From Astropecten irregularis (lineage: Eukaryota; Echinodermata; Asteroidea; Paxillosida; Astropectinidae), in contig OZ020246.1 in assembly GCA_963971285.1 (NCBI GenBank), positions 11,329,217-11,393,216 on the forward strand: 64,000 nt of DNA, in the 5' to 3' direction. Both the position numbers and the translations under genes were made by a program. Of the stretch, positions 33,732 to 46,584 are shown in pieces. Under the pieces are notes generated by a model that saw nothing but the letters and a program-made list of their open reading frames with translations, was not told the origin of the DNA and ran no database searches. Each line of letters begins with the position of its first letter. Positions within the stretch are counted from its first letter, which is position 1.

Positions 33732-34157
33732 GTTGGTGAGCTGGAATTTACAGTCGGAAATGCTCTCGAATGGACTGGAAAAGGCGAGAAGGTTGGCTTA
33801 CTTCCCGGCGTGGAAATCTCGTGGTGTCAACTTCAGTTCGCTTCACCGGTATTACTAGTTCACGTTAGCAGGCGAACTTTGAAATTGGTGGGAAGATTGC
33901 CGGCCATAATACTACTGGAACAGCTACATGAAAGTGAAGTTGACGTGGAAGGGATTATATGGAAGCATTTCTTCAGACTTGGACACCGTAGTTCGCAGAT
34001 TGTTGCCAGCAACTGGACCGAACAGTTCCACATCCTTCCGGCCATCGATTTAATGACATATCAAATGTTGTTCCAGAATTCAACCCCTCTGGCCTCAGCA
34101 AGAACCCTGGATGAAAAATACCTCATCGTACCTTCAGAACAAGACCAGGAATCCACG
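33732..34157 (+). CDS. Possible orphan exon (uncertain)
   Basis: A 142-codon open frame (from after a TAA at 33729) ends exactly at a strong donor (CCACG|GTAAGT at 34158). It reads VGELEFTVGNALEWTGKG and later WTEQFHILPAIDLMTYQML. Local base composition is less AT-rich than the flanks. A competing frame has ATG at 33762 but stops after 32 codons. I recognise no family, and no partner exon was found downstream. It could be a first exon, a non-coding transcript or chance. Confidence 0.25.
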
Positions 34158-34370
34158 GTAAGTCTACTTAAATCAAGCAGAATTGGGGTAAGTTGAACAT
34201 TGAAATAAGTATCGGGCGGAGCCTAATTGAATTTCAGTTAACCGCAAGGTCTCGGGAATCCAAATGATTGAATTCCAATTGTTTATTCAACCGAGGCCTG
34301 GAATTATGTCTAGTGCGCAGTGAATCTAAACTGCACACGCAAAATGTTCCTAGATTTTGTGACTAAAGCA

Positions 34371-34850
34371 GCGTGTACACTGTAAACAATTTCGGTAACA
34401 TTTTCGGTAACATGTTGCCCAATTTCATGGGGTTGCTTAGCACCAAAAATTGCTTGGAACAAAAATGGCTTGCCCAATAAAACAAACCACCATTTGAAAT
34501 TCAATTTGATATTCATGGTCAGCGAATAACAGGCAAAGAACAAGTGCAAGTGATACACAACACAAGGAAATTTGATTGTTAATCCTGTTTGTTTGTTTTT
34601 AAGACAGAAATGTCATGTTTAGCGAATTTCTGTGCTAAGCAGCTCTATGAAATTGGCCCAGGGCAACACGACTTTGGGCCCTGTGTATACTAGCAACATT
34701 TTGGCCAACATGTTACCGAGATGTTGCTGCGTTATGTTACCCAACTCGTTTTGCTCTGTGTACACTGACAACATTTTTCAGCAACAAGGTATCTGGGCAG
34801 TATGTTACCGAAAATGTTGACAGTGTATACACTGTCAACAACTCTGTTTA
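34371..34850. repeat. Nested insertion: family B MITE inside a GTGTACACTG-rich element
   Basis: The inner family B copy is 34418-34660 (CCCAATTTCATGG to CTCTATGAAATTGGCC). It splits an outer repeat made of inverted phrases such as GTGTACACTG, AACATTTTCGGTAACATGTTG and AGTGTATACACTG, seen on both sides. Confidence 0.6.
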
Positions 34851-37451
34851 AACCTAAAACAATTGGACAGACAACGAAAAGAATGAGACAACAAGAAAAC
34901 TTTGAGCATATATATTCCGAAGAAGTGACAAGGTCTTTTAATTCTGCCAAACGAGAGCGAAAAAGGCAACATCTTCGGATGAGAATAAGTGTCCTTCGTA
35001 ATACATACAATATTCAAATGTGAAAGTTTTAAAGATACAAGTTTTTTCCTATACTGTTTTGCCATATCCTGGATTTGATGGTTTGCTATTCTGTGAGGGT
35101 ACCTTTGCCCGTTATAGGTCTAAGCTTAGTGTGGATATAACGGAATGTATTAGCCCAGTTAATTGCCATTGTAAGACCGCACAAATTGTGTGGCTTTGTA
35201 TTCTCAATGTGTAACGGTGAGCTACCATACACATTCTAATGTGCGGTCAGAGATGTGTCCCTTTTGTGGTTGAATTGTGTGGAATAGATCAATGAATAGC
35301 CCTTTAATTCCAGTTAACCACTGTCTATCAAGTATCAGCGCATAATGAGTGTTCCCAGGTTGAATTTCTTTAGTTGTCAACACCATTTGAATACAGCTGA
35401 TAAAAATTAATTACTATATCTTTGAAAGTCGAATACATTTGACTGATTTAGCTTCTGTTACATAGCAAAAGTACATTATTTTTGAAGTCGTAATATCATA
35501 CACAAATACTCGTAAATATACAAGTCTGACTGTTGTCCCTTCATAATGAGATAAAGTATTCTGTACATAAACACGCAGTCGGTCAACATAATATTGTAAT
35601 ATAGAACAGACTTTCCTGCATGCATTGATTGGGGGCGAGTGGTCAAGGGTGTTGGCCAAACTCCGTTGGTTTTACTGAGAATGTTCTTAGGCTTCAGTAT
35701 TTAAGTGTGAACAGTTAATATCCATTTCATTGAGGTGAGACAGTCCGAAAAAACGCGTAATTATTCAATACCGCTTGTGTTGTGTACCGGATCTTTTAAT
35801 GTAAGAATCACACGGTATTCAATGAGTGACCTTACATAAATTAACTTAAGGCTGCAGTTTTAGGGGAAATAAGCGAATTTTCCGTTCTACACCGTGACAG
35901 TTTATAGTTTTTCCAACCTTGTGATGGGATCTTTGATGTGCATGGATATGATCATACTGCCGTTGCTTTTTGCACGTAACCCAGCTCATTATATACTTGG
36001 CCAAACACCCCCTTGTTTAAATCTCCATTATTCCTTTCAACAAATTAGGAGTCATGTATGTAAATGGTATGTAGTGTTTATAAATTATGTCAGCGATCAG
36101 AATTTCTTCAATGAGGTATGAGATCTTGCTTCTCCTCAAATATTATGACCTCTAATCGAAGGAGCTTCATGATTCTTAGGTTTGATTGGAACCTGTATTG
36201 TGCCCCTATCTGACAACTTGAAAGCATTGCTACTGCAAAATTCTATCCTTTAAGCCCTTTTTATCTTATGCAAATTAGGCTTGCCTTATGCAAATTAGGC
36301 TTGTCGTTGTATTGTATTTTCTGTACAGAGAATCATTAAAACGTTCTGTTAAACTGCATTGCACACCAGCTGAAAACTGTATAGGTCTAATGGTACATGA
36401 TAATAATGCTAATTACTGATAGAAACCCTTTAGAAATAAAGACACGATTGTAAAATGGCGGCATAAAAACCAAATATGCAAATTTAAATGATTCGTGGAA
36501 TGTGAATTGCGATATGCAATGAAACATTCTCTTCAGAGTTTCGTTCTACGAAACTAAATCAAACATGTCATTCATAACTTCAACTTATGTGTTCAAGATG
36601 TTATCATAAGAGTATAAGATAGGTGTGTGAAACCTAAAGTATACGAAGTTTTTATTTCTGTAGACTTAAAAAACTCATAATTGATGGACAACAACTTATA
36701 AAAGCTTTGAAATACAATATACGTGCGATTTAACATCAAAACAGTGCAAAAGGTATAAAAAATGTATCTTAAAGAAATCATAGAACATAGCCCTTTTCCT
36801 GCAAAGACCGTTAAAAAAAATCGGTCATTTGAAATGTTCCATTACAGTGGCAGCTTAGATTAATTAATACATCGAGTCTGCTAAACTTGGTCAGTCTGCT
36901 TGAACTTGGACTCTTTTAATAATTAAGGACCTGAAAAAAGGACATCACAACACCAATTGCTAAATGCATAGAAAAAAGCACTAATAATTAATATGAACCA
37001 ACGGAATGAATGGGCAAACATTGCTGTACGTAATCCACGAAAACCTTTCCATGTTTGGCAACGGATACCGCAATGCACATCCAACAATAAAACTGATTGA
37101 TAATTTGCCGTTAAGATGTCTTTTTTGTTAATGTATAAGATAAATTTTACACAGTTATCAATTTTCTTGAGTAGAATATTAACGCTACATTTTTATATGA
37201 AAACTTTAGAAACCAAATGGACCATCCATTTCAAATCTATTGTTTCTGTTTTACAATATAATTATATTAATTTTTATAATAAGTCGAAGGCAAGGTGCTA
37301 TTTATAGCTACGTTAATTAATTTATTAATGACGTGAGTTTTAATTATAAATGCCGTGAGTGCAGCTAGTAACTATATACGTATATGATCTAATAATTTCC
37401 CATGCCTATGGGGAATCGGCAAAAAATGACGGTCAAAAATTGTGAAGAGGT
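34851..37451. other. No gene seen; paired octamer motifs near 36265
   Basis: Unique AT-rich sequence, presumably the 3' flank of the EF-hand gene. ATGCAAAT occurs at 36268-36275 and 36288-36295 within a 20-base tandem duplication. Open frames (up to 92 codons) have no recognisable family. Confidence 0.4.
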
Positions 37452-37592
37452 TCAAAGTCGACTATGCGTCGTCACTGTGACGCCCAGGAACATTTTCAGC
37501 TCATTCTCTGATATCATTTCGTCGTTGTTCTTGTCCACCATTGCCATTATGTCCTTGGCGCACCGTGTTAATGTTTCCTCCATGACTGGCCC
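37452..37592 (-). CDS. CALB/SCGN-like: Terminal exon with EF6, present only once
   Basis: A 141-base exon: acceptor CATGTTCAG, then 46 residues to TGA. It reads GPVMEETLTRCAKDIMAMV, the EF6 loop DKNNDEMISENE, then LKMFLGVTVTTHSRL. Position 6 of the loop is Glu instead of the usual Gly, but ligand positions 1, 3, 5 and 12 are kept. In the second copy of the gene the matching place (49417-49557) falls in the N gap, so this exon is represented once. Confidence 0.9.
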   Translation of the reverse strand, partial: GPVMEETLTRCAKDIMAMVDKNNDEMISENELKMFLGVTVTTHSRL

Positions 37593-40500
37593 CTGAACAT
37601 GAACAATCCAATGGTTTTATACACAAGTTATAGACACAGGAAGGAACTCGGGATTCGAATGCACAGATTTTATTAAAATAGCCTTTCTCCAATACCACTG
37701 ATTAGTTCTTCAGTTCTTCTGTTTAGTCACTTGATCTGGTCGAAACCAATCATAGTTGCCAATTTTGTCGTTATTTTATTTCTTATTCCTTAGATCAAAT
37801 CATTCTATACTGCCGCGGTCCTTTTTTTCCCGGCAGAAATTGTATGTGCAAATTTGCAATTGCATGTATTTTCAATAATGCCCTTCAGTATTAGACATTT
37901 CCAATCGGATTTCACATTCTTCAGGAGTCGATTTCACCAAACACATCGTAACTTACTATCAATCGTAGGACTTATGATGTATTGCAGCCTTAATACATAG
38001 GATACGATGGGTTATCCATCGCAACTCAGTTACGATCGATCGGAGGGCTTCATGAAATCGACCTCTGATAAAATTAACACCACTGCTAAAACAACAACGC
38101 ACGTGTATTATTGAGAACTTTAAAGTCAATTACGTAAAAGATTATCCGTGAACTCGTCTGAACAAAGCAAACAAAGCAAAGACATTGATGGTGTCTTACC
38201 GAATCTGCACGAAGAATAACCAAGTCCTTGAGGAATTCCTTGAGTTCGTCACCACAGATGACATTGTTCTTATCCTACATTCGCAAAGATTAGGGGAATA
38301 AGATTTCAATCCGTTATGGAGTAAGTCATAAAAGATGACCAGTGATCGATCGGTTCAAGATAAACTCCTGTGACACTGAACTGGTTGCTTTCAAATTCTA
38401 AGGTGACACGAAATGATACGACTCGTATCATCTTTGACATTTTCCCTTCAGAACTGAATCAACTGAAAGTTCAATTTAACACCGTATAGTATCATTTTCA
38501 ACATTGTAATATTGCCCAACTAGGAGCCTGTTTGTTTAATGCAAAGGATCTCATATTTAAAGATCCACGTCCTATGCAGGGTACTCTAAAATGGGATCAG
38601 GATCAGGATCCGCAGAATCCGTGATCCTTTGCATTAAACAGGCCCTAGAATACTGTGTTTTTCCGACCCGAGATCTCAAGTTTGTAAATGAGTTTTCTAT
38701 AAAGTATTTCTATATTTCAGGGATGTGAGTGCCCACACGGAAACATTTGAAAACACACAGGAAAAGCTGAAATTTAAAAGTTCCTATTATACTTTTGTAC
38801 AGAGCAGGTGTACACAAAAATGAAATTCTGAGTTAAAATCTAAACCAAAAAATTTAAAATCTGAAGTTTGAAATCCCTAATATATTTACCTTGTCGTAGT
38901 GGTCAAAAACCCTCTTGAAATCCTCATTGGACACCTTCACCTTCTTCTGTTTTGGACGAAAATGAACCCGAAATATTCAATTAACCTATAGTTTTTAAGT
39001 CACAATAACCATCTTTTAAAATAATATTTCTATCAGTCGATCCACACAATTTCTTCATAGCCGTAACAACATACCAGTTGATTTATTGTACATAATAATG
39101 TGCCCATTAACATGTCTTGTTATGGCAAAGTGTTCGACTATATAGTGACCTTATACGGGATAGAACAAAATGCGTTTTCAGAGAGGAGCGCATGAGGTAG
39201 GCCTTTAATATCCATAGGCCAGAAGTGCAGTTTGTGTCGGTGAAAATCAAACCGCATGCATTTTAATATCAGAAGCTTGCTGAACATCAGAAGGATATTA
39301 TATAGTGTACATCATTATGCATATGGGTCATAAAATATAGAGTGAAATGCGATACAGACACAGATAGAGTAACATATCTCGTTGTGGAACAGAAAAAAGG
39401 GGGATATGATGTTTCATTATCAAACACTGCAAAATGTTGTTCCAGCGGGTTGACATGAAGTATATAGAGGAGATCATAACTTGTCAATCATAAAGAAGAA
39501 CGTTTTATAAGTTCAAGCTGAAAGTACACCTAACCTGATTTGTCTAGTTGCTGTTCTGAATCGGCAAATCTTTCAGTTAGAAAAGTTGTCTTCGTTACAA
39601 TTTTTAGGCCACGTTTTATTCATTTTTTATGTCAAGAAATTCTGATTCAGCAACTATATAATTGTCACAAATAGGGATTTTTTTTTTTTACTTTTTCAAT
39701 GGGAACTTTATTTCCAAAACAGAAACAAATTACCAGATTCTGTGCTCAATGTTTCTTTATAAGACCTAAATTACTTAAATTTTCAAAATTTCACCTTTTG
39801 TAGGATCGTGGCTTGTTCATACAATGTCCATTTGGGCGCGTGACTATTTAATAATCTCACTTACCACAATATACAGGGCGGTAGACATTATACAGAATGT
39901 GGTTCAATATTGCATCGTGAGGTAGGACTTATCTACGGTGCTCCCGAAGGGACAACCCTCCTTCACTATTTTCCGTTGAGAGAAGTATTTATTTTTATAT
40001 GAGGAAAGCCCGAGGGCAAATGAAGGCCTCCGTAACAAGCCATGCTTCTAACTATTATAACCCCGAATTGGCCTTGAGTGCATAATGCTCATGCATCGGT
40101 ATAGTAGTAAAGGCCTAATGTTAATATAATAACTCGGTGCAGTACTTTGTAAAGCTATGCAGCTTTTAGTGCTCCCCTTTGTGATAAAGAATCTTATGCA
40201 CCCAACAAACCAGTGACGTGAACATTGGGTTAGTTTAAATATTGACAAAGACCACAAGCATCACAGGGGAGGTTCATGCAGATGGAATGATAAGCGAGCA
40301 TTATGATAGGAAGAGAGAGAAAAAAGAAGATAAAATCATGAAGATGTGAAAGTGGTTAAAATGAGATAAAATGGTTAAAGCATCGGCGCATGAAAAACTA
40401 AAAACAAGCCTGTTAAAGATGAGGAAAAATAAGAAAAACACATGAAGTAAAAGCGATACTTGGGGCACAAGATACCCCTATATACAAGCAACTTCGAAAA

Positions 40501-43500
40501 GAAACAATGAAACATTTTTGGTGCGCATCGTTCATGTGTAAAGTGGGCGTTTTCGATTGCTTGATACATTTGTGTATAAATATATAATACAAAGCGCCGT
40601 AATGTCGGCACAATCTATATGCAGGGCGGACATACATGATTGTTATTTATGGCTCATGATTTCAGAAAACTTGGCCCAGAAAGAGAGCATTTCAAGTCAC
40701 TTGATCTGCTCGAAACCGATCATATGTGCCAATTTTGTCGGTTTTTTTTCGTATTCCTTAGTTCCAATCATTCTATACTGCCGCGGTCATTTTTCCCGGC
40801 AATTACATGTATTTTCAATAATGCCCTTCAGCTTTAGACATTTCGAATCGGATGTCACATTGTGGGGCAATATTTTTGGTGCATTTTTTCACTCGTTTTA
40901 TTTGCTTCAAGGGTTTTCTTCCAGCAATCCTCGCCAGCTCTTCTCGATTTTTCTGTTTCCTTTCTTTTTTTGCCAAATTATTGTCACTTCAAGACAGAAA
41001 GGATATATCGTTTACAAGGAGAAAAAAATGAATAAATTAGTACTACAATAACTAGATGGAAATGCACAACACATTTAAGTAAATATGACTGATAGAAATA
41101 ATTGTAGACGCCACTCAAAATCCATTTCATAAAAAAGAAATCAGTTTGAACTGGCAGTAAAAGTGATGTTCCAGTATGCTGCAATATATCATGCGTGCAA
41201 CAAAAACAGTGAACATTATAAAGGAGCCATTGAGGAGGAAATAATTTTTGCGAATAAATTTGCTGTGTTGCATATAAGAGGTGTCTTGTGCTCCTAGCAT
41301 TCCGCTGATTGTCTTGGACCCGTCATGAACTACCTTATGTACTTACTCCTTTCTCTCCCAGCGATCCCTGTCAAGGGTTCCAGTGCAAAGAGACAGTGCA
41401 CCGACCGGGGGCAATCAAAGCCAAATTGAAAACACAAACACAAAAAGGGGGAAATAAAAAACAAAATCCGAGAATTGAGCTTTGTTTTGTGTCAAACACT
41501 CAAATTCGATTCCTGAAGAAAAGGCCGTTATTGTTTCTATGATGCTCGGTATGTGTTCACATGGAGCTTTGATTTTAATAGCTCACCATGCATGTACATG
41601 TATAGGCCTAATCAAAGAACAGGTGGGCCATTTCCACCTGTTTGCATCAGTTCAAGTTACAACTTTTTGAAGTTTTTGGTCGATGATTTAATTTCTTTCA
41701 GTTGCCTTTTTGTTTTTGTTGTACTACTTCATGCATGCATAGTGTTCCTAGACATTGACTCACATGCACGGACATGTTAAACACATTAATAACATACAAA
41801 ATCAAAACATTGTCAGGTTAACGTTTTTTTCCATTCGGCCTTGGTCCATGCAGTATAATTGGTCCGATCTCACTGGTCATAATATATTAACACGTTTTTG
41901 AAAAATATCGCCTTTCTTGTTATTATTTTGGATCATGGTGAATCAGCGTTGCAAAGAAAAACTGTGATGAATGATGCATTGATGAAGCCGTACACATTGG
42001 GATTTCTACATTTTGTTGCTTTGTGCTGCCTACGATAGCGACAAAAATCCGTCACAACTAAAAATAAAAAATAATCAAAAATAAAAAACAGGAACCAACA
42101 TTGATTATATCAACTCTACTTGATGATCTTGCATGACAACCAAAATGATCGGGAATCATGTAACCCATACAGGAAAAATCCCAAACTTTATGAACAAAGT
42201 GTGAAATTTTCTTTTCTATCTTTTTTTCTGCCCATTCGTTGTAATAGACGTTTCCATGTGCATGTGAATTTCAATACACAGTGACCAAATGCAATATCAA
42301 GTCTTGCATGGTGTCTAAAGCCTTTTTTTAAAGTGCCGTAAAACCCTGACAAATAATGATTCAAGCTCTCGGCAAAACCGTGCCATTTCAACCCCATTTT
42401 TATAAAAAAAAAATAACAAATGAGACGAAAATCGTAAAATAGGTAACAAAGAAAAAAAAGTTAAATAGGCTAAGAGCAGACTTGTCATTAATTTAAAAAA
42501 AACATAAAACGCAATGGGAGACTTTGGAGAACCGGTCTTGAGTCAACAGCGCACGCGCAAACCATGCTTTGTTTTGCGCGTGCGTGCGCGTGCGCTGTTG
42601 ACTTGAAGACCGGTTCTCCAAAGTCTCCCATTAGCCAAAAACCAAAAAACTTTTTTTTTTCTGAATGAAATTGTCTGTCTGCATCGTATTTTTTCCATAT
42701 GGGTTACAAAGAAAACTGATTTCTTGGGGTGGAATTGACACACGACGACGTATAGACTTCACCGGGGATGAACAACCTCACGCATCACGAAGGGGGCAGG
42801 GGCCACAAAGACTTACTGTGGGAACGAAGTGCGGACTTGGGTCAGGTATGTTACCTTGTAACATAGACTATTACATGAATATAAAACAAGATATAATACC
42901 AAAGACAGGTTACACGACTTGTGTCTAGTTTTTTTTTTCTCTCTATTTTTTCTTCTTCTTTTTTTTCTTTCTGTGTGTGCTGCCAGTGGTTTTAAACAGA
43001 TCGGCCGATGGAAGAGGGGGATAAAAAGAGATAATCTAATTCATCGGGGAGATCGGAGTTTGTGTGAGGTGTACAGTGACCACTTAGGCTTGTTCACAAG
43101 TCTGCCTTTTTGACAATATCGTTTAAGAAATTTATAGCATTTTTTGTATCAATAAAACCACGTAAAACCTGTGCAGCTGTTAGCATCGGTCAACTGTGGT
43201 GGTGTTTTCTTGTACTGAAATGGCACAGAGTATATCAATTATAAGTTCTGTTTGTTGGGCCAAAATGATTTGCATGATTGTGAACACGCCCGGGGTCCAT
43301 ACAAAACAAGGGGGGTTATACCAAAGAAAAACTAAACTGTTCAAGATCTGAGATGGAAAGTGGAATAATGGGGGGAGACCATGAACTATCCTGGCGGAGA
43401 GAGGTATTGTTTTGACCCACCCACCTCAAGCATTGCTTCCAAAAACGAACTCTGAAATAAGAACACTGACTTAGTTATTATCAGATATGCATTTGAAAGT

Positions 43501-46500
43501 TCTGCAGGCAGGTTGAAAGAATACAACGTTGCAATGTCAAATATTGTTGATTACATCTTCAGAAAACACAAAGTCTATAATTTATCACTATAGCGTGGCA
43601 CGTGTCTGTTTAAGAGTTTCAGAAACGAACATTTTGTTAAATCGTGTTGTACCACTTGATTACGCAATGATCATAGCTGAATACAATATGTCTTATTTGC
43701 TCATAGTTTGTCTTTGGACTTAAAATCACCTTTGTGTGTTTTTTGTGTCGATCTCTACCAAAGGACTTGTGTTTAGGATCCGAGCAACCTCATGTCAGCT
43801 AATATGTAGGCCAATACGATACTAAAATTGTGTCACAATGTAGACTGTTGTAGTTGTTTTTATTGGTGACTGGTCCGATTCCCAAGGAGGATACCACTTG
43901 GAATAATTTACTTCCGATGATCACATGGACTTTCCAAAGAACTATCAGTAAGGGTTCTGGTGCCCCATTTAATAAAGATTGTACCTTCACTTGATATAAG
44001 TCCACGAATGACCTTAAAAGTCAAACAAAATAATGATATGGTGATAATGAAAACCATTTGGTGTTCGTTTATCCCCAGGGAAACGTTAATATTCCCTGCC
44101 TTCTGTTTCCCTGCATATCCACTTAACTTAACTTCAAGCAAGAAATGTTGTATCCTAAATTATGTGTGTATCTTTTTGTTTAAGGCAAAAAAACCAGCTT
44201 TTTTGAGTAGCAATTGAAAGCACATCATTATAAGAAAATGGCCGCCGCAGCTTGTGCAATGTGAGGGAGAGAGTTTCAGTTTGAGTGAAACCTGACCTCA
44301 TCTGGACCCTAGACGTCTTGAATTATATACTCCTTACCTCGAACTGCAAGAAAATGTTTTCCTTCACGGGCACCAATCTGTGAAAAGAAAAATGTATACT
44401 TGTAAATTATCAAGTAAACCATACTCGAGACTTTTTCCACCGGTTCTTTTTAGAACCACGCATCTATGAAAGAGATTATACATGGTGTCTACGCAAACTT
44501 ACGTATTACGTGACTTCCACCATGCAAAGCTTCAAATCCTAGAACGTTTCGTGTATTTCTTAATACTTTGCGGCCAGACTATGACAATTTGAAGTCGTTA
44601 CAGAACAGGTCTGGGAATATTCTTTTGAAAGGTTCAAAACCTGAAAATTATATCACTCACTTGAGCATTTCCTTGAAACTCAGTTTGTTGTCCTTGTCCA
44701 CGTCGAACAATTTGATCTATGAATAGAGAAATAATATAATTAAGTACCAGCATACGGCCACGATGACTTATTCAATTTCTCCTGAAAAAAATTCTGGACC
44801 GAATGCTCAAAACTGAAAACAAATCCCAAAACAAATAGATGAAAACCTAAAAGAAAACAAACAAACCCCCAAAACAAGGTTTTTTAGACCATTGGAGATT
44901 GTATTCATGTTGGCTGATTTTGAAGAGAAAGAGTTCCGCATTAACTTGGCTTTACTTTGAAAATGAAAGGGGCTCTCCCCTGAGATGTAATCCTCCATGC
45001 AGTATGACGCCCGAATGTAAAATGATATGAGATTCCATGTCTGAAAATACGCCTGCATGCAATGGCCCAATTATTCCTAGAGGAAATGGGTCTGCCTGCA
45101 TTCATTCATCATTCATGAAAGATGTAATCATACCCGAAAAAACAAGAAGCTGCAATCAAATACCATGACGTCATTCACTATGTGCTTAGATTAGTGTGCG
45201 TGCGGACGTGTATAGCTGTAGACCCGTACTATAGTAAATCATGGCGTTGTGATCGTGAGAGGGAATTATGAAAGTGGGGCACACAAACATGAAGGGATTT
45301 TGTGATAGAATAAAATTGTGTAACCATGCGAGGCCCTGTCCTGCGTTTCACCTTTCACAATTGTATTATATCATTGGACAAATACAGGTGGAATCTATTG
45401 TTGGCATACTGTCCAGTTTTTGCGTTCTCACACTAAAAATAATAATTTTTTTGTGGTTTGGAATTGATCTTGATAATAACCATCCCGCAGATAACTTTTT
45501 TGCCCAGATCGTCCTCAGAAAAATCATAAAGATGGAAATTAACGGGCCTCGGTTTTATATTGGAAAGTTATCAATCATTTTCTCAGTATAAGTTTGATTA
45601 CCATAGCATCTGCGTACGTCTGGAGTTTCTCATCCGGTAGCTCGACGGTACTCAGGTCCTTCAAAAAGCTCTGTTATTCAAACAAACAAATAAATAACAA
45701 CAAACTACATGTATATGTATCAGTCCTCAGATACCTGGATATACTCGGCATAAACCCACTTCACATCCCTAATATCACGGCGCATACAATTGCAATATAA
45801 CTTAAGTCGGAACGCAACGGCAATATTAAAGGTAATATCATACTTTGGTTTTTGTCAAAGAAATACAAATTCATGGGCAAAGATATCAAGGACGATACAG
45901 TAAAAGTAATCTGTGAAAATTTCAGTCCCATACGGTGCCAACATTTTGCGAAAAGAGTGAAAAACGGCCACAGTATTTCTTAAGTATTTTCTCTTTTATT
46001 TTTGATCTTTTAAAAGATCAATAAGATTTTCGGTCGTTGTTTTATTAATTTCTGGATAAATACACCATTTCAGGCGGAAATATTTTAACGGTTTTTTTAC
46101 CAGCATCATCTTCATACCCTGAAAGTTAAATGTAAATCTGTGAACATTTCTGTTTTGGTCTCTTACCAAAGTATGATACCACCTTTAAATATTCAGTTAT
46201 AGGTTAAATGTTCAACGTATCATTCAACAATTAGGCGTGATGTCTTTCCCCATTTTTTCCTCTCCAAGTTGGCCTGGACGCATGATGCTTATTTTTACTC
46301 TATAGACATGCACCATTGACTTTTTCCTTATGATTTCACAAATCCCATGACCATTATAGTAGAAACCTTAAACATTGCGAACGTTTCGATCGTGCCGATC
46401 TGTTCACCAACTTAAACTTTTGCAAACCTTTTTAACACTCTCTGGAACGAAAGCTCGTATAACTTCAGTAATAATATTCTCATGTTAACTCAAAAATGTT

Positions 46501-46584
46501 AACAAAATTTATCTCCGTGTACACATACCTTAAGTTCGCTCTTATCAATGAACCCGTCCCGATCAGCATCGTATCTTACCAAAT
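37452..46584 (-). CDS. CALB/SCGN-like: Calbindin/secretagogin-family EF-hand protein, copy 1 (EF3-EF6)
   Basis: Calcium-binding sensor/buffer of the six-EF-hand family (calbindin-D28k, calretinin, secretagogin), cytosolic and often neuronal or neuroendocrine. Exons in transcript order: 46529-46584, 45602-45670, 44661-44716, 44338-44377, 38890-38946, 38200-38274, 37452-37592 (stop TGA at 37452-37454). All junctions have GT-AG sites and matching phase except the first, which is one base short of in-frame. Loops: EF3 DADRDGFIDKSE, EF4 DVDKDNKLSFKE, EF5 DKDKNNVICGDE (split between two exons), EF6 DKNNDEMISENE. Between EF4 and EF5, LVPVKENIFLQFE matches the family's conserved linker. EF6 keeps its ligands, as in secretagogin rather than vertebrate calbindin, whose EF6 is degenerate. 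About 164 residues are visible of an expected 260-280; exons for EF1-EF2 were not found. Confidence 0.9.
37726..37918. repeat. Diverged intragenic repeat, pair with 40696-40861
   Basis: GTCACTTGATCTGGTCGAAA to TCGGATTTCACATT returns at 40696-40861 in another intron of the same gene with about 80-85% similarity by eye and one ~20-base length difference (GTATGTGCAAATTTGCAATT). Both copies also recur in the duplicated block (49691-49883 and 52661-52826). Confidence 0.7.
37927..38062. repeat. MITE family E (GTCGATTTCACC...ATGAAATCGAC)
   Basis: About 136 bases with inverted ends and internal CATCGTAACTTACTATCAAT and GATACGATGGGTTATCC. Other copies are at 47834-47966, 49892-50027 (duplicated block) and, inverted, 60693-60843. 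The family is very GATC/TCGAT-rich. Confidence 0.8.
38524..38645. repeat. Palindromic MITE family D, copy 2
   Basis: GAGCCTGTTTGTTTAATGC at the left and GCATTAAACAGGCCC at the right, with GGATC-rich interior; homologous to 32944-33057 in inverse orientation. Lies in an intron of the EF-hand gene. Confidence 0.8.
38947..44337 (-). other. CALB/SCGN-like: 5.4-kb intron of the EF-hand gene
   Basis: Between the exon ending the conserved ENIFLQFE linker and the exon starting KKVKVSNEDF, phase 0. It holds the second intragenic repeat (40696-40861) and a palindromic MITE (42513-42632). Long open frames here (for example 40557-41051) are AT-rich and have no family resemblance. Confidence 0.75.
42513..42632. 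repeat. Palindromic MITE family F with Z-DNA-prone centre, copy 1
   Basis: AATGGGAGACTTTGGAGA at the left and TCTCCAAAGTCTCCCATT at the right; arms of about 50 bases include GTCAACAGCGCACGCGC. The centre is a run of alternating purine-pyrimidine (GCGCGTGCGTGCGCGTGCGC). Copies at 54478-54597 (duplicated block) and 62290-62434 (independent). Confidence 0.85.
45837..46187. repeat. TAAAGG MITE family, full copy 4 (copy 5 at 57803-58153)
   Basis: TAAAGGTAATATCATACTTT at the left and AAAGTATGATACCACCTTTA at the right, within an intron of the EF-hand gene. It recurs in the duplicated block. Confidence 0.85.

Noticed and set aside
40557-41051. 164-codon open frame (and its copy at 52522-53016)
   Set aside because: AT-rich intron sequence opposite to the host gene; low-complexity composition with Phe/Ser/Leu bias.
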